DNA of 64,000 nucleotides from Bordetella petrii (GTDB lineage: Bacteria; Pseudomonadota; Gammaproteobacteria; Burkholderiales; Burkholderiaceae_B), in NCBI RefSeq assembly GCF_000067205.1, contig NC_010170.1, positions 1,860,001-1,924,000 on the forward strand, read 5' to 3'. The notes under the pieces are model-generated. The model was not told where the DNA came from. It saw nothing but the letters and a program-made list of their open reading frames with translations, and did no database searches. Both the position numbers and the translations under genes were made by a program. Shown here piece after piece: positions 46,501 to 55,009 of this stretch; the first letter of the stretch is position 1; each line of letters opens with the position of its first letter.

Positions 46501-47592
46501 ATGAACGTCCGCGAATATTACGAACAGGCACTGGCGGAACGGGGCTATCGGTCCGACGCGGCGCAGAAGCGGGCCGTTGATCGGCTGCAGGCCTACTACG
46601 ACGATTGGGTCAGCTTCAAGGCCATGCGCTCGAACGCGCTGAAAAAGCTGCTGAACCGGCCCGACGTGCCGCGCGGCGTCTACCTGTGGGGCGGGGTAGG
46701 GCGCGGCAAGAGCTTCCTGATGGACGCCTTCTATGCCACGGTGCCGGTGGTGCGCAAGACGCGGCTGCATTTTCACGAATTCATGCGCAGCGTGCATCGC
46801 GAGCTGGAAAGCGTCAAGGGCATGCAGGACCCGCTGGACGAAGTGGCGCGCCGGGTGGCCAAGCGCTACCGGCTGATCTGCTTCGACGAGTTCCATGTGT
46901 CGGACGTGGCCGATGCCATGATCCTGTACCGCCTGCTGCTCAAGCTGTTCGAATACGGCACCTCGTTCGTGATGACCTCGAACTACGAGCCGTCTACCTT
47001 GTATCCCGATGGCCTGCATCGCGACCGCATCCTGCCGGCTATCGAGCTGATCCAGAAGCGCATGGACGTGCTGAACGTGGACGCTGGCGTCGACTACCGC
47101 CGCCGTTCCCTGGAGCAGGTGCAGTGCTACCACACCCCCCTGAATGAGCAGGCGCGCGCCGCCCTGCAAGACGCCTTCGACCGGCTGGCCGACACGCCGC
47201 CGCAAGAACCGGTGCTGCACATCGAGCACCGCGAGATCCGCGCCCTGGCGCTGGGCGGCTCGGTGGTGTGGTTCGATTTCGCGACGCTTTGCGGCGGGCC
47301 ACGCTCGCAGAACGATTACCTGGAACTGGCCAACCGCTTCCACGCCGTGATCCTGTCGGACGTGCCACGCATGGGGCCCCGCCAGGCCTCCGAGGCACGG
47401 CGCTTCACCTGGCTGATCGACGTGTTTTACGACCACAAGATCAAGCTGATCATGTCGGCCGAGTGCGAGCCCGAGGCGCTGTACACCGAAGGCGCGCTGG
47501 CCAACGAGTTCCATCGCACCGTATCGCGCATTCTGGAAATGCAGTCGCGCGAATACCTGGAGTCCGAACGCCGCCTGGCGGCCGGGCTGTAG
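46501..47592 (+). CDS. zapE: Cell division ATPase ZapE (AFG1-like)
   Basis: P-loop ATPase that joins the divisome late in constriction. The 363 residues have Walker A in YLWGGVGRGKSFLMDAFYAT, then HFHEFMRSVHRELESVKG. Walker B is in RLICFDEFHVSDVADAMILY, sensor-like TSNYEPSTLYPDGLHRDRIL follows, and the C-terminus FDFATLCGGPRSQNDYLELA is characteristic. The frame opens 16 codons earlier across the terminator; ATG 46501 gives the family N-terminus MNVREYYEQALAERGY. Confidence 0.93.
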   Translation: MNVREYYEQALAERGYRSDAAQKRAVDRLQAYYDDWVSFKAMRSNALKKLLNRPDVPRGVYLWGGVGRGKSFLMDAFYATVPVVRKTRLHFHEFMRSVHRELESVKGMQDPLDEVARRVAKRYRLICFDEFHVSDVADAMILYRLLLKLFEYGTSFVMTSNYEPSTLYPDGLHRDRILPAIELIQKRMDVLNVDAGVDYRRRSLEQVQCYHTPLNEQARAALQDAFDRLADTPPQEPVLHIEHREIRALALGGSVVWFDFATLCGGPRSQNDYLELANRFHAVILSDVPRMGPRQASEARRFTWLIDVFYDHKIKLIMSAECEPEALYTEGALANEFHRTVSRILEMQSREYLESERRLAAGL

Positions 47593-47688
47593 CGCACCCC
47601 CCTGGTTTTGCCATTCTCGACTCCGCCCGCCACGCGATGGCGGCGGCGCCGGCTTGCGTCCAGGAATTGCTGGCGATGACATTAAGAA

Positions 47689-47703
47689 TGATTATAATTC
47701 TCA
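47689..47703. promoter_or_regulatory. Fur box before the DUF3649-PepSY-DUF3325 operon
   Basis: TGATTATAATTCTCA matches the 7-1-7 Fur consensus TGATAATnATTATCA at 12 of 14 informative positions. It ends 26 bp before the GTG of the first gene in an AT-rich patch. Iron-dependent repression by Fur is expected. Confidence 0.75.
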
Positions 47704-47728
47704 AATTATTCGCAGCACAGAGTCCGCA

Positions 47729-48034
47729 GTGAAACCTGTACCTGGCGCCAGCCTGGCGCGCTATCGATGGGCCGTGGCCTCGCGCGTGGGCGCGGCCGCG
47801 CTGGGCGGCTACGCCCTGGCCTCCGCCACCGCCGCCTGCCTGGCCGTGTGGCTGCCAATGGCGCGGGCCGACGCCGTGCTCACCGGCATGCTGGTGGCTT
47901 TTGCGGCTTACGCCATAGGGGCGGCCTGGGTGTTTGCCACCCGCAACGCCTGGCGCGCCTGGGCCGGGATGCTGGGGCCCGCCGTCGTGCTGGCGGCGCT
48001 GTGCTGGCTGGGGCGCACGGCGGGGATGGCATGA
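47729..48034 (+). CDS. DUF3649-type small membrane protein (iron-uptake associated)
   Basis: A 101-residue protein with three hydrophobic segments (VGAAALGGYALASATAACLA, ADAVLTGMLVAFAAYAIGAA, AGMLGPAVVLAALCWLGRTA). This is the pattern of DUF3649 proteins found next to PepSY proteins and TonB-dependent siderophore receptors. The likely start is the GTG at 47729, since the frame upstream passes through the Fur box and is not conserved. Its stop overlaps the next ATG (ATGA). The biochemical role is unknown; context points to iron uptake. Confidence 0.7.
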   Translation: MKPVPGASLARYRWAVASRVGAAALGGYALASATAACLAVWLPMARADAVLTGMLVAFAAYAIGAAWVFATRNAWRAWAGMLGPAVVLAALCWLGRTAGMA

Positions 48035-49647
48035 TGGCGCAACCGGCGCGCACCCAGGGCGAAAGCCTGCGGCAGGCGATGTCGTGGCTGCATACGTGGG
48101 CGGGGCTGGTGTTCGGCTGGTTGCTGTTCGCCATGTTCCTGACCGGCACTCTGGCGTTCTTCCGTCCCGAGATTACGCATTGGATGCAGCCCGAGATGCC
48201 CGCGCGCCAGGCAAGCCTGCCGGCCGCGCAAGCGGCCGAGGTGGCGCAGCGCTACCTGGAACAGCACGCGCCCGACGCGCCGCGCTGGTTCATCAGCCTG
48301 CCCAGCGCGCGTGAACCGCTGCTGGGCCTGCTGTACCAGGTGCCCAAGCCGGCGCCGGGCGAGCGCGGCTTCAAGCGCGTGAAGCTGGACCCCGCCACCG
48401 GCCAGGCGCTGAAGGCGCGCGAGACGCGCGGCGGCGACTTCCTGTATCGCTTTCATTTCGAACTTGAAATGGGCTTTCCGTGGGGGCGCTGGCTTGCCTC
48501 GGTGGCTGGCATGTTCATGCTGGTCGCCATCATCAGCGGGGTGATCACGCACAAGAAGATTTTCACGGATTTCTTTACCTTCAGGCCGGGCAAGGGCGGC
48601 CAGCGGGCCTGGATGGACGGCCACAATGTCCTGTCGGTGCTGGGCCTGCCGTTTCACCTGATGATTACCTTCAGCGGCCTGCTGATTTTCATGGCCATGC
48701 TGCTGCCGGCGGGCATCTCGGCGGCCTACGACGACCCGCGCCAGTTCACCAACGATATGTTTCCGGCCTTCGCGCCCGCGCCGGCGGGCCAGGGCGCTGC
48801 GCCGCTGGTGCCGCTGGGGCAGGTGGTGGAGCGCGCGCAGGCCGAGTGGCAGGGCGGCCGCGTCGGCCGCCTGGTGGTGGCCAACCCCGGCAAGCCGGGC
48901 GCCGTCGTGTCGGCCAGCCGCGCCGCCGAAGAACGCATTACGTACGGGCGGGGCGCGCCCAGCCTGCGCTTTGACGGTGTCGACGGCAAGCTGCTGGCGC
49001 GCCACGATGCCGACAGCGCGGCCAGAGTGACGGCCGGCGCCATCATCGGCCTGCACCTGGGCCTGTTCGCCGAACCGCTGCTGCGCTGGCTGTATTTCCT
49101 GGTCAGCCTGGCCGGCACTGCCATGGTGGGAACCGGGCTGGCGCTGTGGGTGGCCAAGCGCCGTCAGAAGGCCGGCCCGGCCGCCCGGCAGGCGTTTTCG
49201 CTGAGGCTGGTCGACGCCCTGAATGCAGGCGCCATCGCCGGCCTGTGCGTGGCCCTGGCGGTGTACTTCTGGGCCAACCGGCTGCTGCCCGTCGAGCTGC
49301 CGGGCCGCTCTGCCTGGGAAACCCGCGCCTTCTTCATTGCCTGGGGCCTGGCGTTTGCGCATGCCTTCCTGTTTCGGACCCGCATGTGGCCCGACCTGCT
49401 GGCGCTGGCCGCCGGCATGGCCCTGGGCCTGCCCGCGCTCAACGCGCTGACCACCGCGCGTCACCTGGGCGTGTCACTGCCGGCGGGCGACTGGGTCATG
49501 GCCGGCTTCGACCTGGCCGCGCTGGCCGCGGGCATCCTGCTGGCGTGGATGGCGCATAAATCGCGCCGGCCGGCCGCCCGATCCGCCCGGCAGCCGACAC
49601 GCGCCGCGCGGGCGGCCGGGGCCTTGAAAACCGAGGTGAATCCATGA
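48031..49647 (+). CDS. PepSY-associated TM protein, iron-uptake type (PiuB-like)
   Basis: A 538-residue inner-membrane protein, probably a ferric-siderophore reductase component. Helix 1 follows SWLHTWAGLVFGWLLFAMFL, which carries a conserved His. A PepSY-like periplasmic part comes next (EVAQRYLEQHAPDAPRWFIS), then WLASVAGMFMLVAIISGVIT with HKKIF, and a second periplasmic domain. Further helices follow (RWLYFLVSLAGTAMVGTGLA). Histidines at helix ends could bind heme. The frame opens at 47767, but ATG 48031 overlaps the previous stop and gives the family start. It is the middle gene of three overlapping genes behind a Fur box. Confidence 0.85.
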   Translation: MMAQPARTQGESLRQAMSWLHTWAGLVFGWLLFAMFLTGTLAFFRPEITHWMQPEMPARQASLPAAQAAEVAQRYLEQHAPDAPRWFISLPSAREPLLGLLYQVPKPAPGERGFKRVKLDPATGQALKARETRGGDFLYRFHFELEMGFPWGRWLASVAGMFMLVAIISGVITHKKIFTDFFTFRPGKGGQRAWMDGHNVLSVLGLPFHLMITFSGLLIFMAMLLPAGISAAYDDPRQFTNDMFPAFAPAPAGQGAAPLVPLGQVVERAQAEWQGGRVGRLVVANPGKPGAVVSASRAAEERITYGRGAPSLRFDGVDGKLLARHDADSAARVTAGAIIGLHLGLFAEPLLRWLYFLVSLAGTAMVGTGLALWVAKRRQKAGPAARQAFSLRLVDALNAGAIAGLCVALAVYFWANRLLPVELPGRSAWETRAFFIAWGLAFAHAFLFRTRMWPDLLALAAGMALGLPALNALTTARHLGVSLPAGDWVMAGFDLAALAAGILLAWMAHKSRRPAARSARQPTRAARAAGALKTEVNP

Positions 49648-49970
49648 TGAGCGTCGCCGCTTTCTGCCTGGCCTATGCCGGCTTTGCCGCCCTTTGCCTG
49701 GGCATGGACCGTCACTACGAGGCGGTGTTCGGACGTGCGCTGCCACGCCGCCACCGCGCCCCGCTGCGCGCCTTCGGCTGGGCCGCGTTGGCCCTGTCGC
49801 TGTGGGCCTCGGCTGCCGTGTGGGGCTGGCGCTACGGCACGGTTGAATGGATCGGCATCCTGACCCTGGCGGGACTGCTGCTGATCTGGCTGGTCAGTTT
49901 CCGTGCGGGTCCGGCGCTGGCCGTGGGCGGCGTCTGCGCCGTGGCGGCGCCGGTGCTGGCCTGGATATAG
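49644..49970 (+). CDS. DUF3325 small membrane protein
   Basis: A 108-residue protein with three transmembrane segments, starting MMSVAAFCLAYAGFAALCLG and continuing MDRHYEAVFGRALPRRHRAP, typical of DUF3325. It overlaps the end of the PepSY gene by four bases (ATGA) and so is translated together with it. It is the last gene of the putative Fur-controlled set. Function unknown. Confidence 0.75.
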   Translation: MMSVAAFCLAYAGFAALCLGMDRHYEAVFGRALPRRHRAPLRAFGWAALALSLWASAAVWGWRYGTVEWIGILTLAGLLLIWLVSFRAGPALAVGGVCAVAAPVLAWI

Positions 49971-50041
49971 GCCGCCGGGGCGGCGTTCGCGCCCGACGCG
50001 CTACACTGCGGACTTCTCCGCAAACCGCTGTCATTCCGTCC

Positions 50042-51385
50042 ATGAGTACCCGCGTCCTTACTGGCATCACCACCTCCGGCACCCCTCATCTTGGCAATTA
50101 CGCCGGCGCTATCCGCCCGGCCATTACCGCCAGCACGCAGCCCGGCACCGACGCGTTCTACTTCATGGCCGACTACCACGCGCTGATCAAGTGCGACGAC
50201 CCGGCGCGCGTGGCCCGTTCGCGTCTCGAGATCGCCGCCACCTGGCTGGCGGGCGGCCTGGACCCCGAACGCGTCACCTTCTACCGGCAGTCGGATATTC
50301 CCGAGATTCCCGAGCTGTGCTGGCTGCTGACCTGCGTGACCGCCAAGGGCCTGATGAACCGGGCGCACGCCTACAAGGCGTCGGTGGACCAGAACACGGC
50401 CAAGGGCGTGGAGCCCGACGACGGCATCACCATGGGGCTGTTTTCGTACCCGATCCTGATGGCGGCCGACATCTTGATGTTCAACGCCCACAAGGTGCCG
50501 GTGGGCCGCGACCAGATCCAGCACCTGGAAATGGCGCGCGACATCGCGCAGCGCTTCAACCACCTGTATGGGCGCGACTATTTCGTGCTGCCCGAGGTGG
50601 TCATCGAAGAAGAAGTGGCTACCTTGCCGGGCCTGGACGGCCGCAAGATGTCCAAGAGCTACAACAACACCATTCCGCTGTTCGAGGGCGGCGCCGCCGC
50701 GCTGAAAGCCGCGGTCATGCGCATCGTCACCGATTCGCGGCAACCGGGCGAGCCGAAAGACGCCGAGTCATCGCATCTGTACACCATCTATCGCGCGTTC
50801 GCCACGCCGGCCGAGTCGGCGGCATTTCGCGCGCAGCTCGAGGGCGGCATGGGCTGGGGCGACGCCAAGCAAGCCCTGTGCGATCGCCTCGAACGCGATC
50901 TCGCGCCGATGCGCGAACGCTACCAAGAGCTGATGGCCAACCCGGGACGCATCGAAGACATTCTGCAGGCGGGCGCACAGAAGGCGCGCAAACTGGCTGT
51001 TCCGTTCATGGAAGAGCTGCGCCAGGCGGTGGGCCTGCGCGCCGCCGCGGCACCGGCGGGCAAGGCGGCGGGCAAGAAAACCGGCAAGGCCGCGCGCTTT
51101 GTCAGTTTCCGCGACGACGACGGCACGTTCCGTTTCCGCCTGCTGGGTGCAGACGGCCAGGAATTGCTGCGCTCGCGCGGTTTCGCCAACCCCAAAGAAG
51201 CCGGCGCGCTGCTGCAGCGCCTGCAGGCGCAGGGCGGGCACGATTTCCTGCAGGCCGAGGGCCTGGCCTATGCAGCCGTGCTCGACGGCGACACGGTGGC
51301 GCAAGGCCCCCAGGCCGCCGATGCCGCGCAGCGCGATGCCCTGCTGGCGCAGGCGCGTCAGGCGTTGGCTTCGCTGGCGGGCTGA
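50042..51385 (+). CDS. trpS: Tryptophanyl-tRNA synthetase with extra C-terminal domain
   Basis: Charges tRNA-Trp. The class I motifs are PHLGN (HIGH-type, residue about 15) and GRKMSKS (residue about 200), with TGITTSGTPHLGNYAGAIRP at the N-terminus. Residues 1-335 match a standard TrpRS. A low-complexity linker (AAAPAGKAAGKKTGKAAR) leads to about 95 further residues (FRFRLLGADGQELLRSRGFA, NPKEAGALLQRLQ) resembling a DUF1508/YegP-type small domain. The 447-residue total is about 110 longer than the usual bacterial enzyme. ATG 50042 is chosen; the frame upstream crosses the preceding intergenic gap. It converges with the next gene, 18 bp away. Confidence 0.92.
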   Translation: MSTRVLTGITTSGTPHLGNYAGAIRPAITASTQPGTDAFYFMADYHALIKCDDPARVARSRLEIAATWLAGGLDPERVTFYRQSDIPEIPELCWLLTCVTAKGLMNRAHAYKASVDQNTAKGVEPDDGITMGLFSYPILMAADILMFNAHKVPVGRDQIQHLEMARDIAQRFNHLYGRDYFVLPEVVIEEEVATLPGLDGRKMSKSYNNTIPLFEGGAAALKAAVMRIVTDSRQPGEPKDAESSHLYTIYRAFATPAESAAFRAQLEGGMGWGDAKQALCDRLERDLAPMRERYQELMANPGRIEDILQAGAQKARKLAVPFMEELRQAVGLRAAAAPAGKAAGKKTGKAARFVSFRDDDGTFRFRLLGADGQELLRSRGFANPKEAGALLQRLQAQGGHDFLQAEGLAYAAVLDGDTVAQGPQAADAAQRDALLAQARQALASLAG

Positions 51386-51403
51386 CCGGGGCCGATCGGC
51401 GCG

Positions 51404-51913
51404 CTAGCGCGCGCCGCCGGTGGCCACGATGCGGCCGTCCTGAACCTGGAAGCGCGGTGTATTGCCCTGGCCGGCGATTTCCAGCGTGTCGCCCTCGGTG
51501 TAGCCAGTAACGTTCGGGCAGTCCAGCCATTCTGGGTTGATGAACGGAAAGTACTTCAGCGTTCCGCTGCCCTGGCTGGCGAACTCAAAGGTAGTGTTGG
51601 CCACCACTTCCGGGTCCCATTGGCTGGCGTCGAACACCATCGAGCACGCCGCGCCGATGCGGTAAACAATGCTGGCGCCCATGCTGGCGAAACCCAGCGC
51701 GCCCACGTGCAGGCTGGCGCCGTTGACCAGTTCGATAACGCGCGTGCCCAGGCGTTCGAGGGTGACGTGCTTGAACGAGACCTGCACGCCGTCGAGGGTG
51801 AGGTGCGCATACTGGCCCAACCTGATCTCTCCATAGGCCGCGGTGGGGCTGATGTTCTGGTCGTTGATGGTCTGCGCCTCGTTGGCGGCGAGCGCAAGAA
51901 TAGTGCTTTGCAT
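51404..51913 (-). CDS. Unknown protein, probably beta-rich (169 aa)
   Basis: No family recognised. The protein has no signal peptide or membrane helix. It is rich in short alternating hydrophobic stretches (YGEIRLGQYAHLTLDGVQVS, FKHVTLERLGTRVIELVNGA) that suggest beta structure, perhaps a repeat or cupin-like fold, and has two cysteines (ACSMVF, LDCPNV). GGAG lies 12 bases before ATG 51913, and the 205-bp region upstream is markedly AT-rich compared with the neighbourhood, including TTGATATTTTCGCTTAATTT. It therefore looks like a separately controlled, possibly acquired gene. Confidence 0.65.
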   Translation of the reverse strand: MQSTILALAANEAQTINDQNISPTAAYGEIRLGQYAHLTLDGVQVSFKHVTLERLGTRVIELVNGASLHVGALGFASMGASIVYRIGAACSMVFDASQWDPEVVANTTFEFASQGSGTLKYFPFINPEWLDCPNVTGYTEGDTLEIAGQGNTPRFQVQDGRIVATGGAR

Positions 51914-52118
51914 GACGAAGGAGTCTCCGGGATGGCGCGGTCGGGGAAAGCGGCATGACGTGACCGACGCGCGCGCCCCTCGCCAGAACCACGGTTTTCA
52001 TCCACAGGCGGATGCCCTGGTGAGCAGGGAAATCCGTTTTTATTGTTTTGATACAACTTGATATTTTCGCTTAATTTATCGAGTTGCGCTCACCTTTTTG
52101 TGCTACGGTGCTTAGGGA

Positions 52119-53501
52119 TTAACCCGGATTTCCGCGCCTCATCCGCCAGGCGGCCGCGGCTGCGGCCAATTGCACGGCGCCGCCGGCCAGCATGGCCAGC
52201 CGCAATCCGGGCATGCCGCTGCCCGCCAGGGTGTAGAGCGAGCCGGACAGCGCCACCCCAAGCGTGGCACCCACCATGCGCGCCACGTTGACCAATGCGC
52301 TGGCCGTGCCGGCGCGGGCGGCCGGCACGCTGCTTACCGCGGTGTCCATCAGCGGCCCGGTCGCCAGCCCCATGCCCAGGCCGGTTGCCGCCAGGCCCGC
52401 CAGGGCGGGCGCCAGCGCGGCCGAAGCCGCGCCCAGGGCGATCAGCCACAGGCCCGCGCCAATGATCGCCACGCCGCCGGCCGTCATGGCGCGGCGGCCC
52501 AGGCGGCCGCAGAGCAGGCCGGACCAGGGCGAGATCAGCACGAACACCAGCGCCATTGGCATCAAGGCCAGGCCCGCCTGCACGGCGTCAAAGCGCCCGC
52601 TGTCCTGCCATGCCAGCGGCAGCAGGAACAGCGCGCCGTACATCCCGAACGTCATCGCGGACGTAGCGGCCAGCGCGCCGCAAAACCTGGCGGACCGGAA
52701 CAATGACAGCGGCACCAGCGCCGCCGCCTCGGCGCGCCGCTCGATGCGGATGAAACCGGCGACGGCCATGGCCGCTACGGTTGCCGCGACCACGGCCAGC
52801 CAGGGCGTGGTGTGCGACTCGATTGCCGCCAGGGCCAGCGCAGCCAGCGCCACGGCCGCCATCGCCTGGGCGCCGGCGTCCCAGCGGCGCCCACGCGGAT
52901 CGGACGATTCGGGTATGGCGCGCCAGGCTAGCGCCATGGCGGCCACGCCCAGCGGGATCGCCGCGAGGAAGATGCCGGGCCATCCGTAGTGCTGCATCAG
53001 GATGCCGCCCAGAGTGGGGCCGACGGCCAGGGCCAGGCCATTGCAGGCGGCCCAGATGCCCAGCACGCGGGCGCGCGCGGCGGGATCGGGCCAGCCGACG
53101 CGAATCAACGCCAGCGAGGCGGGGATCAACAACGCGGCGCCCACGCCGGCGCCGACGCGCGCGGCCACCAGCGCCGCCACGGAAGGCGCCAGCGCGCAGC
53201 CTAGCGATGCTGCGCAGAAGAGACCCGCGCCCAGCAGGAAGACACGGCGCCGGCCCCACAGGTCTGCCAGCAGGCCGCCGGTGAGCAGCAGCGCGGCATA
53301 GGCTAGGTTGTAGCTGTCGATGACCCACTGCAATGCCTGCACGCCGGCGTGAAAGTGCAGGCCGACTGCGCGCGTGGCCAGGTTGACGGCCGCCGTGTCG
53401 ACCTGCGCCACCAGCACCGCCAGGCACAACGCGGCCAGCGCCTGCCTCTGGCGGCGCGAGGCCGCGGGCGCCAGGCGCGCGGCCAGGGTTTGTTCTGTCA
53501 T
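52119..53501 (-). CDS. MFS drug exporter (DHA2/EmrB-QacA type)
   Basis: A 460-residue inner-membrane proton antiporter with about fourteen helices. LCLAVLVAQVDTAAVNLATR is the DHA2-type first helix with the Asp. LLTGGLLADLWGRRRVFLLG is the loop 2-3 motif A, and GAALLIPASLALIRVGWPDP fits motif C. Substrate unknown. It is divergent from an ArsR-type regulator (123 bp between starts), which suggests drug- or metabolite-induced expression. Confidence 0.88.
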   Translation of the reverse strand: MTEQTLAARLAPAASRRQRQALAALCLAVLVAQVDTAAVNLATRAVGLHFHAGVQALQWVIDSYNLAYAALLLTGGLLADLWGRRRVFLLGAGLFCAASLGCALAPSVAALVAARVGAGVGAALLIPASLALIRVGWPDPAARARVLGIWAACNGLALAVGPTLGGILMQHYGWPGIFLAAIPLGVAAMALAWRAIPESSDPRGRRWDAGAQAMAAVALAALALAAIESHTTPWLAVVAATVAAMAVAGFIRIERRAEAAALVPLSLFRSARFCGALAATSAMTFGMYGALFLLPLAWQDSGRFDAVQAGLALMPMALVFVLISPWSGLLCGRLGRRAMTAGGVAIIGAGLWLIALGAASAALAPALAGLAATGLGMGLATGPLMDTAVSSVPAARAGTASALVNVARMVGATLGVALSGSLYTLAGSGMPGLRLAMLAGGAVQLAAAAAAWRMRRGNPG

Positions 53502-53624
53502 GAGCGCGTTTCCGGTTGCATGAGGCCCATTGTGGCGGCGGCGCGGCGGGCGATGTTTCGTCCGCCATCGAAGCGTGCGGCGCTAACATGCAGGTAGAGT
53601 CCAGGCCATGACAGGGAGCGCCGC

Positions 53625-54332
53625 ATGACATACCAGCCCGGCTTTGCCGCCACCGCCTTCTTGCTGGCCGACCATGCGCGCGCCGCCATGCTGGCGGCGC
53701 TGCTCGATGGCCGCGCGTTGCCCGCCGGCGAGCTGGCGCGCGCCGGGGGCGTGACGGCGCAGACGGCCAGCGCCCATTTGGCCAAGATGCTGGAGGGCGG
53801 CCTGCTCGACGTGGAAACGGAAGGGCGGCATCGCTATTACCGGCTGGCCGGCGCGCATATCGCCCACATGCTGGAAAGCCTGTCGGTCATCCAGCCCGAG
53901 GCCGCGCGCCCGCCGGCGCTCAGCCCGCAGGCGCGCGAATTCCGCTTCTGCCGGCGCTGCTACGACCATCTGGCGGGACAATTGGGGGTGGCGGTCACCC
54001 AGGCGCTGCAAGCGCGTGGCTACCTGCTGGCCGCGCCTGACAAACAGTTCGACATCACCGAGTCGGGCGCGGACTGGTTTGCCGGCATCGGACTCAACGT
54101 GGACGCGCTGACGCCTACCCGGCGCGGGCTGGCGCGCCAGTGCCTGGACTGCACCGAGCGGCGCCATCATCTGGCTGGTCCGCTCGGCGTGGCCCTGCTG
54201 GCCCTGATGTGCGAGAAGGAATGGCTGCGCAGGGATGCCCGCTCGCGCGCCATTCGCGTCACGCCGCACGGCTGGGCGTGGCTGGACGCGCAACTGGGCA
54301 TCAAGGCGCCGTCGCTGCCGCTGGCGGCCTGA
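53625..54332 (+). CDS. ArsR-family transcriptional regulator
   Basis: A 235-residue regulator. The winged HTH is about residues 12-75 (LLADHARAAMLAALLDGRAL, GVTAQTASAHLAKMLEGGLL, ETEGRHRYYRLAG). The C-terminal half carries two CxxC motifs (FCRRCYDH and QCLDCTERRHH) that could bind a metal or redox signal. It is longer than simple ArsR proteins, and matches the ArsR plus C-terminal domain group often found beside exporters. It probably represses the divergent MFS gene. The start at ATG 53625 follows GCCGC; no strong Shine-Dalgarno is seen. Confidence 0.82.
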   Translation: MTYQPGFAATAFLLADHARAAMLAALLDGRALPAGELARAGGVTAQTASAHLAKMLEGGLLDVETEGRHRYYRLAGAHIAHMLESLSVIQPEAARPPALSPQAREFRFCRRCYDHLAGQLGVAVTQALQARGYLLAAPDKQFDITESGADWFAGIGLNVDALTPTRRGLARQCLDCTERRHHLAGPLGVALLALMCEKEWLRRDARSRAIRVTPHGWAWLDAQLGIKAPSLPLAA

Positions 54333-54434
54333 AGGCCGTGCCGGCAGTGCCGGCCGGCCCGGCTGCGCCGAACGTTATTACCGTGCGGGGCAATTCTTAC
54401 CGGCAGATCCCGCGCAGATAGCGACCGGGCGTAC

Positions 54435-54908
54435 TCAGCGTTCGGCGCCGCCCTGCAGTTGCGGGATGTTGCCCGCGTCTTCGTGCACTTGCAGGCGGTC
54501 GTCCACGCGCTGCACGCCCGTCATGGCGGTCACGGCGGTCAGCAGGGCGTCGTGCTCGGCCGCCAGAATGTGCCCGCTCAAGGTCAGGTCTCCCGCTGTG
54601 GCGGTCACGCTGATCGCGCCGGGATGGCTGACCAGGCGTCCCAATTGGGCACGCACGCGTTCCGTTAGCTGGCGGTCGCTGGCCGGCGGCTCGTCCAGGC
54701 CGAGCCCGCTGCGGGCGCCAGCCGTCCAGCCACGCACATGGTCGGCCGCCTGCTTGCCTTCGGACAGCAGGCAGTCGGCGGCGTCGTTGCGCAGGGCGGT
54801 GAAGGTGTCGCAAAGCAGGGCGCGGCGCCGGCGCCCCAGTTGCGGGTCGAAGTAGTACATCGCCGTGGCGCCGAGCGCCAGCGTGGCAATGCGATTCAGG
54901 ATGGTCAT
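54435..54908 (-). CDS. BON-domain protein
   Basis: A 157-residue protein with an N-terminal hydrophobic stretch (TILNRIATLALGATAMYYFD) followed by a basic segment (PQLGRRRRALLCDTFTALRN), likely a membrane anchor. From about residue 85 a BON domain follows (DRQLTERVRAQLGRLVSHPG, AISVTATAGDLTLSGHILAA, VTAMTGVQRVDDRLQVHEDA). BON domains bind phospholipid or envelope components. The frame opens at 54932, but ATG 54908 has GGAGG four bases upstream and is preferred. Alone on the minus strand; role unknown. Confidence 0.8.
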   Translation of the reverse strand: MTILNRIATLALGATAMYYFDPQLGRRRRALLCDTFTALRNDAADCLLSEGKQAADHVRGWTAGARSGLGLDEPPASDRQLTERVRAQLGRLVSHPGAISVTATAGDLTLSGHILAAEHDALLTAVTAMTGVQRVDDRLQVHEDAGNIPQLQGGAER

Positions 54909-54938
54909 GCGTCCTCCGCGAGTCAGGGCCATGGGGCG

Positions 54939-55004
54939 GCCGCCCCGCAGGCGGGGCGGCTGGCATGCGGGGCCGCAAGCAACGTGCCCGGCCAGGGGCC
55001 GGGC
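54939..55004 (-). terminator. Two GC-rich hairpins downstream of tex
   Basis: One perfect 10-bp stem (54939-54948 with 54951-54960) and one 8-bp stem (54986-54993 with 54997-55004) lie just past the tex stop at 55010. They are strong structures without a T-tract, which may end or stabilise the tex message. Confidence 0.5.
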
Positions 55005-55009
55005 AGGGC

